From Mycobacterium gordonae (lineage in GTDB: Bacteria > Actinomycetota > Actinomycetes > Mycobacteriales > Mycobacteriaceae), in assembly GCF_017086405.1 (NCBI RefSeq), contig NZ_CP070973.1:3194739-3258738 (forward strand): a DNA stretch of 64,000 nucleotides, read 5' to 3'. The notes under the pieces are model-generated. The model searched no databases. It saw only the letters and a program-made list of their open reading frames with translations, and was not told the origin of the DNA. Position numbers and translations under genes: made by a program. Positions 13,058 through 23,760 of the stretch are shown piece by piece. Numbering within the stretch: position 1 is the stretch's first letter; each line of letters starts with the position of its first letter.

Positions 13058-13858
13058 ATGGATCTGGATGCGCTGGTTCGGCAAGCGTCGGACATTCTCG
13101 ACGATGCCGTCGAGCCGTTTCTGGCCGGCCACCGCGCCGATTCGGCGGTCCGCAAGAAGGGCAACGACTTCGCCACCGAGGTCGACCTCGCCATCGAACG
13201 CCAGGTCGTCGATGCACTGGTCGCAGCGACCGGTATCGAGGTGCACGGCGAAGAGTACGGCGGTGCCGACGTCGACTCGCCGTGGGTCTGGGTGCTGGAC
13301 CCGGTCGACGGCACATTCAACTACGCAGCCGGGTCGCCGATGGCGGGGATCCTGCTGGGGCTGCTGCGCGACGGCGAACCGGTGGCCGGGTTGACCTGGC
13401 TGCCCTTCACCGGCCAGCGGTACACCGCCGTAACGGGCGGCCTGTTGATGAAAAACGGTGAGCCGCAGCCGAAGTTGGCGTCCGGCGAGTTGGCGGACGC
13501 GCTCGTCGGCGCCGGCTCGTTTAGCGCCGACTCCCGCGGCCGGTTCCCCGGGCGCTACCGGGTGGCGGTGCTGGAAAACCTCAGCCGGCTGTCGTCGAGG
13601 CTGCGTATGCACGGCTCGACCGGCCTCGACCTCGCCTATGTTGCAGACGGGATCCTAGGTGGCGCAATTAGTTTCGGTAGCCACGTGTGGGATCACGCCG
13701 CCGGAGTGGTGCTGGTCCGCGCCGCCGGCGGCGTCGTCACCGACCTGGCCGGCGAACGATGGACGCCGGCGTCGCGGTCCGCGCTGGCCGCCGCGCCCGG
13801 TGTGCATGGCGAGATCCTCGAAATCCTGCGCAGCACGGGGCAACCGGAGGACTACTGA
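13058..13858 (+). CDS. impA: Inositol-monophosphatase family phosphatase ImpA
   Basis: A 266-residue metal-dependent phosphatase. Signature motifs are present in order: HGEEYGG (metal-binding Glu), [15 protein letters not shown] (D-P-x-D-G-T) and [17 protein letters not shown] (W-D near the C-terminus). The ATG at 13058 lies 4 nt after the hisA stop; the frame extends upstream only inside hisA. In M. tuberculosis the orthologue Rv1604 sits at the same place between hisA and hisF. Whether it dephosphorylates inositol phosphate, histidinol phosphate or another sugar phosphate cannot be told from sequence. Confidence 0.92.
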   Translation: MDLDALVRQASDILDDAVEPFLAGHRADSAVRKKGNDFATEVDLAIERQVVDALVAATGIEVHGEEYGGADVDSPWVWVLDPVDGTFNYAAGSPMAGILLGLLRDGEPVAGLTWLPFTGQRYTAVTGGLLMKNGEPQPKLASGELADALVGAGSFSADSRGRFPGRYRVAVLENLSRLSSRLRMHGSTGLDLAYVADGILGGAISFGSHVWDHAAGVVLVRAAGGVVTDLAGERWTPASRSALAAAPGVHGEILEILRSTGQPEDY

Positions 13859-13859
13859 G

Positions 13860-14663
13860 ATGCAGCATCATTCCGGTGACGGGCTCGCCGTGCGCGTGAT
13901 CCCCTGCCTGGACGTCGACGATGGCCGTGTCGTCAAGGGTGTCAACTTTGAAAACCTCAGAGACGCGGGTGATCCCGTCGAGCTGGCGGCGGCATACGAC
14001 GCCGAGGGCGCCGACGAGCTGACGTTTCTCGACGTGACGGCATCCTCCTCCGGGCGAGCCACCATGCTCGACGTTGTGCGCCGCACCGCCGAGCAGGTGT
14101 TCATCCCGCTCACCGTCGGCGGTGGGGTGCGCACCGTGGCCGACGTCGACACCCTGTTGCGCGCCGGAGCGGACAAGGTGTCGGTCAACACCGCCGCCAT
14201 CGCCCGGCCCGATCTATTGGCGGAACTGGCAAGGCAATTCGGTTCGCAGTGCATCGTGTTGTCGGTCGACGCCCGCGCCGTGCCGGAGGGATCGGCGCCG
14301 ACGCCGTCGGGTTGGGAAGTCACCACTCACGGCGGCCGGCAGGGTACCGGGATCGACGCGGTGCAGTGGGCGGCCCGCGGCGCCGAGTTGGGCGTAGGTG
14401 AGATCCTGCTGAACTCGATGGACGCCGACGGCACCAAAGCGGGGTTCGATCTGGCGATGCTGCGCGCGGTGCGTGCGGCGGTCACCGTGCCGGTGATCGC
14501 CAGTGGCGGCGCAGGGGCGGTCGAGCATTTCGCGCCGGCGGTCGACGCCGGGGCGGATGCGGTGTTGGCGGCCAGCGTGTTTCACTTCCGGGAGCTGAGC
14601 ATCGGGCAGGTGAAGGCCGCCATGGCCGCCAACGACATCACCGTGCGGATCACCGCGAAATGA
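13860..14663 (+). CDS. hisF: Imidazole glycerol phosphate synthase cyclase subunit
   Basis: A 267-residue beta/alpha barrel that closes the imidazole ring, releasing IGP for histidine and AICAR for purine synthesis. Catalytic aspartates are in [15 protein letters not shown] and [12 protein letters not shown]; phosphate sites in [10 protein letters not shown] and [12 protein letters not shown]. The ATG at 13860 directly follows the impA stop, with CCGGAGG just upstream inside impA. Stop overlaps the hisI ATG. Partner of HisH. Confidence 0.96.
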   Translation: MQHHSGDGLAVRVIPCLDVDDGRVVKGVNFENLRDAGDPVELAAAYDAEGADELTFLDVTASSSGRATMLDVVRRTAEQVFIPLTVGGGVRTVADVDTLLRAGADKVSVNTAAIARPDLLAELARQFGSQCIVLSVDARAVPEGSAPTPSGWEVTTHGGRQGTGIDAVQWAARGAELGVGEILLNSMDADGTKAGFDLAMLRAVRAAVTVPVIASGGAGAVEHFAPAVDAGADAVLAASVFHFRELSIGQVKAAMAANDITVRITAK

Positions 14664-15007
14664 GTCTCGACCCCAGGATCGCCGCGCGCTTGAAACGCAA
14701 TGCCGACGGATTGTTCACCGCTGTGGTGCAGGAGCGCGGCAGCGGTGATGTGCTGATGGTCGCCTGGATGGACGACGACGCGCTGGCCCGCACCCTGGAA
14801 ACCCGCGAAGCCACCTACTTCTCGCGGTCCCGCGGCGAGCAGTGGATCAAGGGAGCAACCTCGGGGCACACCCAACACGTGCACTCGGTGCGCCTGGACT
14901 GCGACGGCGACACCGTGCTGTTGACCGTCGATCAGGAGGGCGGCGCCTGCCACACCGGCGACCACAGCTGCTTCGACGCCGCGGTACTGCTGGAACCCGA
15001 GGGCTAA
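14660..15007 (+). CDS. hisI: Phosphoribosyl-AMP cyclohydrolase
   Basis: A 115-residue zinc enzyme that opens the adenine ring of PR-AMP. Motifs are [25 protein letters not shown], the metal site LDCDGD and the zinc cysteines in [12 protein letters not shown]. It is the monofunctional form; hisE is not in the window. It starts inside the hisF stop (ATGA) and its own stop overlaps by 4 nt the stop of the convergent kinase gene. Confidence 0.95.
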   Translation: MSLDPRIAARLKRNADGLFTAVVQERGSGDVLMVAWMDDDALARTLETREATYFSRSRGEQWIKGATSGHTQHVHSVRLDCDGDTVLLTVDQEGGACHTGDHSCFDAAVLLEPEG

Positions 15008-16503
15008 CTGGCGGGCACGTCCAACCCGGTGGCCGCCGCCAGCGCGGCTCGGGTCCATTCGCGCCGCTCCACGTCCGGCCTGATGCGGTCTCGGCGGATC
15101 TGCTCGACGTCGATGGGCTTGCCTACCGTGACTGCCGCCGGCACGTGGAAGATGAAGAACGGTCGGTCGGTGGTGATGGCCAGCAGGACGTCTGTGTCGG
15201 TGAAACCGTTGGCGCGCATGACATTTTCGGTCCACTTGGCGGGTCTTACGCCACCGAAATCGCTGACGTAGACCACCCACAGCCGAGTGCCGCGTTCGTC
15301 GTAGAGCTTGCGGACTGCGCGCTCGACCAGCAGGCGTTCGCCCGGCCCCAACACTCCTGCATTGTCGGTCACCAGATCGGCCAATTTAAGCGCGGGCGGA
15401 GTCGCGCTGGTCGCTGAGGGTGAGGGGCTGCTGCCTCCGCTCGAGGTGTCCGCCGCCTGTTGTCCGGCGGAATGCCCGCGCATCACCACCACCCCGAGAA
15501 TCACGGCCACCACCACCAGTGCGACCGCTATCAGCGTGGCGATTAGCGGGGCACGACGGCGCCCGGCCGCCTTCGGCGGCGCCGCGATCACCTGGGTGGG
15601 TGCCTCAATGGGCGCCGTGGCGACGGGTGCCTGGAGCGTGCCTGGCTGCGCGGCCAGTGTGGCGGCGAATTCCGAGCAGGTCGCAAAACGCGCGGATCGT
15701 TCCTTAGCGAGGGCTCTGGCGATGACGGGATCGAGGTAACCCAGCTCGGGTCGACGCTCGCTGAGCGGCGGCGGGGGGGACGACAGGTGCTGGGTGATCA
15801 CCACCGCGGGGTTGGAGTGCTGGAACGGGGCGCTTCCGGTCAGCAATTGATACGCGGCGCAGCCCAGCGCGTACTGATCGGCGCGCCCGTCGAGATCGGA
15901 ACCCTGCAGCTGCTCGGGCGCGCAGTAGGCGGTGGTGCCCATCATCATGTTTGTGGCGGTCAGGCCGCTGATTTCGCCGAGTTCCCGGGCGATCCCGAAA
16001 TCGGCGAGCAGGATTCGGCGCCGCGGGCCGGTTTCGCCCAACAGGATGTTGGCGGGTTTCACATCGCGGTGCAGCAGACCCTTCGAATGGGCGTAGTCAA
16101 GTGCTTCGGCGACGGCCGTGATGATGTCGATCACGTCTGGCAGCGGCATTCCGGAGGGGTAGCGGTCGCGCAGCAGTCGGGCGGCGTCGGTTCCTTCCAC
16201 GTAGTCCATCGACAACCACAGCTGCCCCTGGTACTCGCCACGGTCGTGGATGCCGACGATGTGCTCGTTGTACAGGCTGCCGGCCAGGTCGGCCTCGCGG
16301 TTGAACCGCTGCCGGAACTCCTGGTTCGAGGTGAACTCTGCCGGGAGGATCTTCAACGCATCCCGCCGCGGCAGACGGGGATGTTCCGCCAGGTACACCT
16401 CACCCATTCCGCCGGCACCGAGCCGCCGCACGATTGTGTATCCGGCGAAGTTTTCGCCTTCGTGTAGGCCCTGCCCGGGGTCGCGGTCTGCGCTGGTCGG
16501 CAT
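15004..16503 (-). CDS. Transmembrane Ser/Thr protein kinase with extracytoplasmic TPM domain
   Basis: A 499-residue PknB-type kinase. The Gly-rich loop [13 protein letters not shown] is at 29-41, the catalytic Lys in DALKIL about 51, HRDVKPAN at 145 and DFG at 168, with [10 protein letters not shown] after the activation loop; all key residues are present. A basic stretch and a single membrane helix follow (about 316-341), then a Ser/Pro linker and a TPM_phosphatase-like domain (about 374-460: [34 protein letters not shown]). The TPM part should face outside the membrane and act as sensor, which is inference. The gene is not at this place in M. tuberculosis and converges on hisI with a 4-nt overlap. 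Confidence 0.93.
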   Translation of the reverse strand: MPTSADRDPGQGLHEGENFAGYTIVRRLGAGGMGEVYLAEHPRLPRRDALKILPAEFTSNQEFRQRFNREADLAGSLYNEHIVGIHDRGEYQGQLWLSMDYVEGTDAARLLRDRYPSGMPLPDVIDIITAVAEALDYAHSKGLLHRDVKPANILLGETGPRRRILLADFGIARELGEISGLTATNMMMGTTAYCAPEQLQGSDLDGRADQYALGCAAYQLLTGSAPFQHSNPAVVITQHLSSPPPPLSERRPELGYLDPVIARALAKERSARFATCSEFAATLAAQPGTLQAPVATAPIEAPTQVIAAPPKAAGRRRAPLIATLIAVALVVVAVILGVVVMRGHSAGQQAADTSSGGSSPSPSATSATPPALKLADLVTDNAGVLGPGERLLVERAVRKLYDERGTRLWVVYVSDFGGVRPAKWTENVMRANGFTDTDVLLAITTDRPFFIFHVPAAVTVGKPIDVEQIRRDRIRPDVERREWTRAALAAATGLDVPAS

Positions 16504-16830
16504 GCAAGCATGCTACTGAGCCGCAGTTAGGCGGAATTAACGCACTGGTACAATTGGGGCGCTGCAAATTTCGCTGGCAGGTGCACACCAGTGCGGTTGC
16601 CATCCGCTGACGGGGTGGCCTCAGTTGGGGTACCGGTACACGTAATCGGTTGTATCAGAACGTGTTTCGCCGATACCGGGCTGGGTATGCCGAAGATGGA
16701 CGTTGCGGCTCATCTGATTTCAGGCTTGTCCGTGGCCGGCTGAGCAAGGCAGCGCAAACCGTTTAGCCGGAGTCGCTTTCTCGGCGTGCGGCAACCGGAC
16801 TGGCAAAGGTGATGACGAAAGGAGCGGTCG
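16504..16830. other. Intergenic region between divergent kinase gene and chaA
   Basis: Some 327 bp without a convincing gene. It should carry the divergent promoters of the kinase and chaA. Immediately before the chaA GTG is the ribosome site GAAAGGAG (16817-16824). I see no perfect palindrome, tandem repeat or recognisable sigma-factor box that I would defend. Confidence 0.6.
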
Positions 16831-17913
16831 GTGGTCAAACGTGTCTCCTGGAACGTCGCGGCACCGCTGATCGCGCTTGTCGCGTTGATTTTCACCTGGG
16901 GTCAGGAGATCGGGCTGGTGCTTGGTGCGGTGGTGGCCCTGTTGCTCGGCGGTGCGGTGCTGGCGGCGGTTCATCACGCCGAGCTGGTGGCGCACCGGGT
17001 CGGCGAGCCGTTCGGGTCGCTGGTGCTGGCTGTTGCGGTGACTGTGATCGAGGTGGCGCTGATCGTCACCCTGATGACCTCGGGTGGCGACAAAGCGGCC
17101 ACCCTTGCGCGTGACACGGTGTTCGCGGCGGTCATGATCACCACCAACGGGATCATCGGCTTGTCGCTGCTGCTCAGTTCCCGGCGTTACGGTGTGACCT
17201 GGTTCAACGCCCACGGCAGCGGCTCGGCGCTGGCCACCGTCGCCACGCTGGCGACGTTGGGCCTGGTGCTGCCGACCTTCACCACAAGTCATCCGGGTCC
17301 GCAGTTTTCCCCGGGGCAGCTCGCTTTCGCCGCGGTCGCCTCGCTGGCGCTGTACCTGATGTTTGTCTTCACCCAGACGGTGCGGCACCGTGACTTCTTC
17401 CTTCCGGTGGTGCAGAAGGGGGCGGTCGACGACGAGAACCACGCAGCACCGCCGAGCACGAAGTCGGCGCTGGTCAGCCTGGGAGTGCTGTCCGTCGCGT
17501 TGGTGGCCGTGGTGGGGCTGGCCAAGGTGGAATCGCCGATCATCGAGCGGATGGTCGCCGCAGCGGGCTTTCCGCATTCGTTCGTCGGCGTGGTGATCGC
17601 CCTGGTGGTGCTGCTACCGGAAACCCTTGCCGCCGGCCGCGCGGCGCGCCACGGTCGTATGCAGATCAGCCTCAACCTGGCCTACGGTTCGGCGATGGCC
17701 AGCATCGGGCTCACCATCCCTGCCATCGCGCTGGCCTCGATTTGGATCCGTGGTCCGCTGCTCTTGGGGCTCGGACCCACCCAGTTGGTGCTGTTGGCGC
17801 TGACCATGGTGGTCAGTGTGCTGACCGTGGTGCCAGGCCGGGCGACGCGCCTCGAGGGCGAGGTTCATCTCGTCATACTGGCCGCCTGGTTGTTTTTGGC
17901 GATCAGCCCGTGA
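16831..17913 (+). CDS. chaA: ChaA-type calcium/cation:proton antiporter
   Basis: A 360-residue integral membrane protein of the Ca2+:cation antiporter (CaCA) family with about eleven helices in two homologous halves. The two alpha-repeat acidic motifs are visible: VTVIEVALIVTLM near residue 72 and VVLLPETLAAGRAA near residue 265, the conserved glutamates of ion exchange. A charged cytosolic loop (about 195-212) separates the halves. The GTG start is set by the strong ribosome site 6 nt upstream. M. tuberculosis Rv1607 lies here too. Likely exports Ca2+ or Na+/K+ in exchange for protons. Confidence 0.92.
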   Translation: MVKRVSWNVAAPLIALVALIFTWGQEIGLVLGAVVALLLGGAVLAAVHHAELVAHRVGEPFGSLVLAVAVTVIEVALIVTLMTSGGDKAATLARDTVFAAVMITTNGIIGLSLLLSSRRYGVTWFNAHGSGSALATVATLATLGLVLPTFTTSHPGPQFSPGQLAFAAVASLALYLMFVFTQTVRHRDFFLPVVQKGAVDDENHAAPPSTKSALVSLGVLSVALVAVVGLAKVESPIIERMVAAAGFPHSFVGVVIALVVLLPETLAAGRAARHGRMQISLNLAYGSAMASIGLTIPAIALASIWIRGPLLLGLGPTQLVLLALTMVVSVLTVVPGRATRLEGEVHLVILAAWLFLAISP

Positions 17914-18007
17914 ATCGGTAACCACGCTGGTGGCGGTGCAGCAGCGGATGTGCTCAAGCCAGAACAGCTCGATCAATCGGGATTCGTTCGCTGGCTGTGC
18001 CCGGATC

Positions 18008-18463
18008 TCAGCGGCCGCGCAGCGTCTCCAGGGCCTTGTCCGCGTGAGTGTCCATGCTGATCTCGCTGGAAATCACGTTGAGCACGGTGCGGTCGGTGCC
18101 GATGACGAACGTGGTGCGCTTGACCGGCATCAACTTGCCCAGCAAACCGCGCTTGACGCCGAACTGGGTTGCCACCTTTCCGTCGCTGTCCGACAGCAGC
18201 GGGTAGTCGAAGTTCTGGGTGTCGGCGAACTTCGCCTGCTTCTGCACGGGGTCGGTGCTGATGCCGACCCGGTTGGCTCCCACGGCGGCGAATTCGGACG
18301 CCAGGTCGCGGAAGTGACACGCCTCCTTGGTGCACCCCGGCGTCATCGCCGCGGGGTAGAAGAACAGCACCACCGGCCCGTCGCTCAGCAGGTCGCTGAG
18401 TTTGCGCGGCGCGCCGGTCTGATCGGGTAGCTCGAAGTCGGCCACGGTGTCACCAATTTTCAT
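18008..18463 (-). CDS. bcpB: Peroxiredoxin of the BCP family
   Basis: A 151-residue thiol peroxidase. The peroxidatic cysteine lies in FYPAAMTPGCTKEACHFRD and the resolving cysteine five residues later, the atypical 2-Cys arrangement of bacterioferritin comigratory proteins. The conserved Pro-Thr-Cys triad setting and the C-terminal TTFVIGTDRTVLNV strand are present. The ATG at 18463 is chosen; the frame runs further upstream only opposite trpE. It detoxifies hydroperoxides using thioredoxin or a similar donor. Convergent with chaA and divergent from trpE. Confidence 0.93.
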   Translation of the reverse strand: MKIGDTVADFELPDQTGAPRKLSDLLSDGPVVLFFYPAAMTPGCTKEACHFRDLASEFAAVGANRVGISTDPVQKQAKFADTQNFDYPLLSDSDGKVATQFGVKRGLLGKLMPVKRTTFVIGTDRTVLNVISSEISMDTHADKALETLRGR

Positions 18464-18513
18464 GGTCGCCACGCTACGCGGGCGGTCGCCCCGCAATCTG
18501 ATTGGATGGTTCG

Positions 18514-20061
18514 GTGCACGCCAACCTCGCAGCCACGACGACGCGGAAGGATTTCCGCGTGTTGGCGGCCGAGCATCGGGTAGTCCCGGTGACTCGCAAG
18601 GTTCTGGCCGACAGCGAAACTCCGCTCTCGGCGTATCGCAAGCTCGCCGCCGGCCGGCCCGGGACTTTCCTGCTCGAGTCGGCCGAAAACGGCCGGTCGT
18701 GGTCACGCTGGTCGTTCATCGGTGCCGGGGCGCCGACGGCGTTGAGCGTGCGAGACGGCCATGCGGTGTGGCTGGGCGCGGTGCCCAAGGACGCTCCCGC
18801 CGGCGGCGATCCGCTGGACGCGTTGCGCGCCACGTTGGAGGTTCTGGCGACCGCCGCTCCCCAGGATTCAAGGCCGGGGCTGCCGCCGCTGTCCGGCGGC
18901 ATGGTCGGCTACTTCGCCTACGACATGGTGCGGCGGCTGGAGCGTCTACCCGAGCTTGCTGTCGACGACCTGAAGCTGCCGGACATGCTGTTGCTCCTGG
19001 CCACCGATGTGGCTGCGGTTGACCACCACGAGGGCACCATCACCCTGATCGCCAACGCGGTCAACTGGAACGGCACCGACGAGCGGGTGGACTGGGCCTA
19101 CGACGACGCGGTCGCGCGGCTCGACGTGATGACCGCGGCGCTGGGTCAGCCGCTGCCCTCGACGGTATCCACGTTCAGCAAACCCGAACCGGTGCATCGT
19201 TCCCAACGCACCGTCGAGGAGTACGGCGCGATCGTCGACTACTTGGTAGAGCAGATCGCCGCCGGTGAGGCATTTCAGGTCGTGCCGTCGCAGCGGTTTG
19301 AAATGGACACCGACGTCGACCCGATCGATGTTTACCGGATGCTGCGAGTGAGCAATCCGAGCCCGTACATGTACCTGCTGCAAATTCCCGATGCCGAAGG
19401 CGCAGTGGACTTTTCGATTGTCGGCTCCAGTCCCGAGGCGCTGGTCACCGTGCAGGACGGACGGGCGACGACGCATCCGATCGCCGGGACGCGGTGGCGG
19501 GGGGAAACCGAAGAAGAGGACGTGCTGCTCGAAAAGGAGCTGCTGGCCGACCAGAAGGAGCTGGCCGAGCACCTGATGCTGGTGGACCTCGGCCGCAACG
19601 ACCTGGGCCGGGTCTGCACGCCGGGCACCGTCCGCGTCGAGGACTACAGCCACATCGAGCGCTACAGCCACGTGATGCATCTGGTGTCCACGGTGACGGG
19701 CCTGCTGGCCGAGGGCAGAACGGCTCTGGACGCGGTGACCGCCTGCTTCCCGGCCGGCACCCTGTCGGGGGCTCCCAAGGTGCGGGCGATGGAGCTCATT
19801 GAGGAGGTGGAGAGGACCCGTCGCGGCCTGTACGGCGGCGTGGTGGGCTACCTCGACTTCGCCGGAAACGCCGACTTCGCGATCGCCATCCGCACCGCGC
19901 TGATGCGTGATGGAACCGCCTACGTCCAGGCCGGCGGAGGCGTCGTGGCCGACTCCAACGGGCCTTACGAGTACAACGAGTCGAGGAATAAGGCGCGGGC
20001 CGTGCTCAACGCGATCGCCGCGGCAGAGACGCTGACGGCCCCGGGCACGCCCGGTGACTGA
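18514..20061 (+). CDS. trpE: Anthranilate synthase component I
   Basis: A 515-residue chorismate-utilising enzyme that makes anthranilate with a TrpG partner encoded elsewhere. The N-terminal regulatory motif [18 protein letters not shown] matches the tryptophan feedback site. Catalytic-domain motifs are [58 protein letters not shown] and [10 protein letters not shown]. The GTG at 18514 ([10 protein letters not shown]) is chosen to match the M. tuberculosis N-terminus; a TTG at 18502 is possible. No leader peptide or attenuator is evident upstream. Confidence 0.96.
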   Translation: MHANLAATTTRKDFRVLAAEHRVVPVTRKVLADSETPLSAYRKLAAGRPGTFLLESAENGRSWSRWSFIGAGAPTALSVRDGHAVWLGAVPKDAPAGGDPLDALRATLEVLATAAPQDSRPGLPPLSGGMVGYFAYDMVRRLERLPELAVDDLKLPDMLLLLATDVAAVDHHEGTITLIANAVNWNGTDERVDWAYDDAVARLDVMTAALGQPLPSTVSTFSKPEPVHRSQRTVEEYGAIVDYLVEQIAAGEAFQVVPSQRFEMDTDVDPIDVYRMLRVSNPSPYMYLLQIPDAEGAVDFSIVGSSPEALVTVQDGRATTHPIAGTRWRGETEEEDVLLEKELLADQKELAEHLMLVDLGRNDLGRVCTPGTVRVEDYSHIERYSHVMHLVSTVTGLLAEGRTALDAVTACFPAGTLSGAPKVRAMELIEEVERTRRGLYGGVVGYLDFAGNADFAIAIRTALMRDGTAYVQAGGGVVADSNGPYEYNESRNKARAVLNAIAAAETLTAPGTPGD

Positions 20062-20734
20062 AAACCAGCGCCGCGGCCGGATCATCACCGGTGTTGCTCA
20101 ACTGCTGCTGGTGGTCGGGGCCGGTGCGCTGTGGGGGGCGTCGCGGTTCACCTGGGTCGTCATCCGGTCGTTCGACGGGCTGGGGCCGCCGAAGCAGATC
20201 GCCCTGTCAGGAGCGTCCTGGTCGACGGCGCTGCTACCCCTGGCGATCGTGAACCTGGCCGCCGCGGTCGCGGCGCTGGCGGTGCGTGGCTGGCAGCTGC
20301 GCGCCCTGGCGGCGTTGCTGGCGGCCGCGAGCTTTGCGGTCGGCTATCTGGGCGTCAGCCTCTGGGCCGTACCGGATGTGGCCGCGCGCGGCGCTGATCT
20401 CGCACATGTCCCGGTGGCGACGTTGGTGGGCAGCACCCGTCAGTACTCCGGGGCGGTGGTGACGGTGGCGGCCGCGGTGTGCACCCTGATCGCCGCGGCG
20501 TTGTTGATGCGCTCGGCGTCGGTCGCTGGATCCGCCCGTCCGGGCAGCACGAAGTACCTGGCTCCCGGGGCGCGTCGCTCGGCGGCGCGGGAGATCGACG
20601 GGACACAGATCGAGGATGGGGCGCAGGGTCGCGACGGGCAGTCGCAGCTCTCGGAGCGCATGATCTGGGATGCGCTCGACGAGGGTCGCGACCCTACCGA
20701 TCGACCGCGCGACCCGGACACCGAGGGGCGGTGA
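20054..20734 (+). CDS. Trp-region conserved membrane protein (TIGR02234 family, Rv1610-like)
   Basis: A 226-residue protein with four hydrophobic helices (about 13-33, 52-75, 80-103, 133-158) and a charged cytosolic C-terminal tail. This family is found almost only next to actinobacterial trp genes. Its function is unknown; a role in tryptophan transport or operon-linked membrane function is guesswork. The GTG at 20054 overlaps the trpE stop by 8 nt, so it is probably co-translated with trpE. Confidence 0.88.
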   Translation: MTENQRRGRIITGVAQLLLVVGAGALWGASRFTWVVIRSFDGLGPPKQIALSGASWSTALLPLAIVNLAAAVAALAVRGWQLRALAALLAAASFAVGYLGVSLWAVPDVAARGADLAHVPVATLVGSTRQYSGAVVTVAAAVCTLIAAALLMRSASVAGSARPGSTKYLAPGARRSAAREIDGTQIEDGAQGRDGQSQLSERMIWDALDEGRDPTDRPRDPDTEGR

Positions 20735-20843
20735 CGGACCCATTCGTGGCGGTCGCTACCCTTCTCTCACGCCGTCGAAATCGGTTGACGAGCGCGGGGT
20801 GACCCAGACGCACAGTGGGTTACAGAAGGAAGGAACCGCAGGT

Positions 20844-21662
20844 ATGAGTCCGGCCAACGTGCTTGACTCCATTCTTGAGGGAGTCCGGGCCGATGTTGCC
20901 GCGCGCGAAGCCCGGGTGAGTCTTTCTGAAATCAAGGCCGCCGCAGCTGCCGCCCCGCCGCCTCGCGACGTGATGGCCGCGCTGCGGGAGCCCGGGATCG
21001 GCGTGATTGCCGAGGTGAAGCGCGCCAGTCCGTCGAAGGGTCCGCTGGCCACGATCGCCGACCCGGCGAAGCTGGCCCGTGCCTACGAGGATGGCGGCGC
21101 CCGGATCATCAGCGTGCTGACCGAGGAGCGACGTTTCAACGGTTCGCTCGACGACCTCGACGCGGTGCGGGCCGCGGTGTCAATCCCGGTGTTGCGCAAA
21201 GACTTTGTGGTGCAGCCCTATCAGATCCACGAGGCCAGGGCGCACGGCGCCGACATGTTGTTGCTCATCGTCGCGGCGCTTGACCAGTCGGCGCTGGTGT
21301 CGATGCTCGACCGGACGGAGTCTCTCGGGATGACAGCCCTCGTCGAGGTGCACACCGAAGAGGAAGCCGACCGGGCTCTGAGGGCGGGCGCCAATGTAAT
21401 CGGGGTCAATGCCCGCGATCTCACCACCCTGGAAGTCGACCGGGACTGCTTCGCGCGGATCGCCCCCGGGCTACCCAGCAAGGTGATCAGAATCGCCGAG
21501 TCCGGCGTGCGCCACACTGGTGACCTGCTGGCCTATGCCGGCGCGGGCGCCGACGCGGTTCTCGTCGGCGAGGGTCTGGTGAAAAGCGGTGACCCCCGTG
21601 CGGCGGTCGCCGACCTGGTTACCGCCGGAACCCACCCATCCTGTCCGAAACCGGCTCGCTAG
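20844..21662 (+). CDS. trpC: Indole-3-glycerol phosphate synthase
   Basis: A 272-residue barrel enzyme that decarboxylates and cyclises CdRP to indole-3-glycerol phosphate. Motifs are [15 protein letters not shown] (catalytic Lys), [45 protein letters not shown] and IAESGVRH with [12 protein letters not shown]. The start at 20844 follows the ribosome site AGAAGGAAGGAACC; the frame also runs upstream through the end of the preceding gene without homology. A 109-bp gap separates it from that gene, leaving room for an internal promoter. Confidence 0.96.
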   Translation: MSPANVLDSILEGVRADVAAREARVSLSEIKAAAAAAPPPRDVMAALREPGIGVIAEVKRASPSKGPLATIADPAKLARAYEDGGARIISVLTEERRFNGSLDDLDAVRAAVSIPVLRKDFVVQPYQIHEARAHGADMLLLIVAALDQSALVSMLDRTESLGMTALVEVHTEEEADRALRAGANVIGVNARDLTTLEVDRDCFARIAPGLPSKVIRIAESGVRHTGDLLAYAGAGADAVLVGEGLVKSGDPRAAVADLVTAGTHPSCPKPAR

Positions 21663-21697
21663 CCGTTGATGTCTCGCGCACGCCCTGAGTCTTTGTG

Positions 21698-22954
21698 ATG
21701 GCAGACCTGTCGAATCCGGATATTCCGCGTACCAGCGCCGCCATCGTCGAACGCACCCACTACGACCCGGACGCGGGCGGTCATTTCGGCGTTTACGGCG
21801 GACGTTACGTCCCGGAAGCGCTGATGGCCGTCATCGAGGAAGTCACCGTCGCCTACGAGAAGGAACGCGTCGACCAGGATTTCCTGGACACTCTGGACAA
21901 GCTGCAGACGCATTACGCCGGCCGGCCGTCACCGTTGTACGAGACCACCCGGCTGGGCGGGCACGCCGGGCAGGCGCGCATCTTTCTCAAGCGAGAAGAC
22001 TTGAACCACACCGGTTCTCACAAGATCAACAATGTGCTTGGCCAGGCGCTGTTGGCTCGCCGGATGGGTAAGACCCGGGTCATCGCCGAGACGGGCGCGG
22101 GCCAACACGGCGTCGCCACGGCCACCGCCTGCGCGCTGATGGGTCTGGACTGCATCATCTACATGGGTGCGGTGGACACCGCCCGCCAGGCGCTCAATGT
22201 GGCCCGCATGCGGTTGCTCGGTGCCACGGTGGTCTCGGTGGAGACCGGATCCAGAACCCTCAAGGACGCCATCAACGAGGCTTTCCGGGACTGGGTCACC
22301 AACGCCGACAACACCTACTACTGCTTCGGCACTGCCGCCGGGCCGCATCCCTTCCCGACCATGGTGCGCGATTTCCAGCGCATCATCGGCATGGAGGCGC
22401 GCGTACAGATCCTGCAGCAGGCAGGCAGGTTGCCCGACGCGGTGGTCGCCTGCGTCGGTGGCGGATCCAACGCGATCGGGATCTTCCACGCGTTCCTCGA
22501 CGATCCCGGCGTGCGGTTGGTGGGCTACGAGGCCGCGGGCGACGGTGTCGCGACCGGTCGGCACGCGGCGACGTTCACCGGTGGGTCACCCGGTGCTTTC
22601 CAGGGTTCGTTCTCCTACCTGTTGCAGGACGAAGATGGCCAGACGGTCGAATCACACTCCATCTCAGCGGGTTTGGACTACCCCGGGGTTGGCCCGGAGC
22701 ACGCCTGGCTCAAAGACGCGGGACGCGTTCAGTACGAGCCGATCACCGACACCGAGGCGATGGACGCGTTCGGTCTGCTGTCCCGATCGGAAGGCATCAT
22801 CCCGGCCATCGAATCCGCGCACGCGGTGGCTGGCGCCCTGAAGCTGGGTGTCGAACTCGGAAGGGACGCGGTCATTGTGGTGAACCTGTCGGGCCGCGGC
22901 GACAAGGACGTGGAGACCGCCGCCAAGTGGTTCGGCCTGATGGACGAGTCATGA
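21698..22954 (+). CDS. trpB: Tryptophan synthase beta subunit
   Basis: A 418-residue PLP enzyme that joins indole and serine. The PLP lysine lies in [14 protein letters not shown], the catalytic Glu in [10 protein letters not shown], and the phosphate-binding glycine loop in [10 protein letters not shown]. The C-terminal [10 protein letters not shown] is characteristic. ATG 21698 is chosen; a GTG directly before it would add one residue. The stop overlaps the trpA ATG, ensuring coupled synthesis of the alpha/beta complex. Confidence 0.97.
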   Translation: MADLSNPDIPRTSAAIVERTHYDPDAGGHFGVYGGRYVPEALMAVIEEVTVAYEKERVDQDFLDTLDKLQTHYAGRPSPLYETTRLGGHAGQARIFLKREDLNHTGSHKINNVLGQALLARRMGKTRVIAETGAGQHGVATATACALMGLDCIIYMGAVDTARQALNVARMRLLGATVVSVETGSRTLKDAINEAFRDWVTNADNTYYCFGTAAGPHPFPTMVRDFQRIIGMEARVQILQQAGRLPDAVVACVGGGSNAIGIFHAFLDDPGVRLVGYEAAGDGVATGRHAATFTGGSPGAFQGSFSYLLQDEDGQTVESHSISAGLDYPGVGPEHAWLKDAGRVQYEPITDTEAMDAFGLLSRSEGIIPAIESAHAVAGALKLGVELGRDAVIVVNLSGRGDKDVETAAKWFGLMDES

Positions 22955-23760
22955 CGGTGCGGCAGAGCGAGGCCAGCAGGCTGGGCCCGTTGTTCGATTC
23001 GTGTCGCGCTGACGGTCGAGCGGCGTTGATCGGTTATCTGCCCACCGGCTACCCGGACGTGCCGACATCACTACAGGCGATGACCGCGCTGGTGGAATCC
23101 GGTTGCGACATCATCGAAGTCGGTGTGCCTTACTCTGATCCGGGGATGGACGGTCCGACGATTCAGCGGGCCACGGAGCGGGCCTTGAGTGGGGGAGTGC
23201 GGGTGCGCGACACGCTGACCGCGGTCGAGGCGATCAGTGCCGCCGGTGGTCACGCCGTGGTGATGACCTATTGGAATCCGGTGCTGCGCTACGGGATCGG
23301 TGCCTTCGCCCGCGACCTGGCAGCGGCCGGAGGTCAGGGACTGATCACCCCCGACCTGATTCCCGACGAGGCGGTGCAGTGGATTGCGGCGTCAGAGGAG
23401 CGTGGCTTGGATCGCATCTTCCTGGTGGCGCCGTCTTCGACGCCCGAACGGCTGGCGGCCACTGTCGAGGCTTCGCGCGGATTCGTTTACGCAGCTTCGA
23501 CGATGGGTGTGACGGGGGCGCGCGATGCGGTGTCGACGGCCGCACCGGAACTGGTGCGAAGGGTGAAGGCGGTGGCTGACATACCGGTCGGGGTCGGCCT
23601 TGGGGTGCGCTCGGGTGAGCAGGCCGCGCAGATCGGCGCGTATGCCGACGGCGTGATCGTGGGTTCCGCACTGGTTTCGGCCTTGGGTGAGGGTTTAGCC
23701 GCCTTGCGGGTCTTGACCGAGGAACTCGCCGCCGGTGTGCGCCGGAGTGACTGCGCATGA
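22951..23760 (+). CDS. trpA: Tryptophan synthase alpha subunit
   Basis: A 269-residue barrel that releases indole from indole-3-glycerol phosphate. The catalytic Glu is in [17 protein letters not shown], which also carries the catalytic Asp, and the phosphate site is in [13 protein letters not shown]. Other typical segments are [11 protein letters not shown] and [11 protein letters not shown]. The ATG overlaps the trpB stop; the stop overlaps the lgt ATG. A longer in-frame start inside trpB is less likely. Confidence 0.97.
   Translation: MTVRQSEASRLGPLFDSCRADGRAALIGYLPTGYPDVPTSLQAMTALVESGCDIIEVGVPYSDPGMDGPTIQRATERALSGGVRVRDTLTAVEAISAAGGHAVVMTYWNPVLRYGIGAFARDLAAAGGQGLITPDLIPDEAVQWIAASEERGLDRIFLVAPSSTPERLAATVEASRGFVYAASTMGVTGARDAVSTAAPELVRRVKAVADIPVGVGLGVRSGEQAAQIGAYADGVIVGSALVSALGEGLAALRVLTEELAAGVRRSDCA

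Noticed and set aside
16504..16830. SigF-type promoter upstream of chaA (GGTTG and GGGTAT/GGGTAC pieces)
   Set aside because: The boxes are present separately but spacing is far from the 15-17 nt required.
18464..18513. Trp attenuator or T-box before trpE
   Set aside because: The 50-bp gap is too short and shows no Trp-codon leader or hairpin pair.
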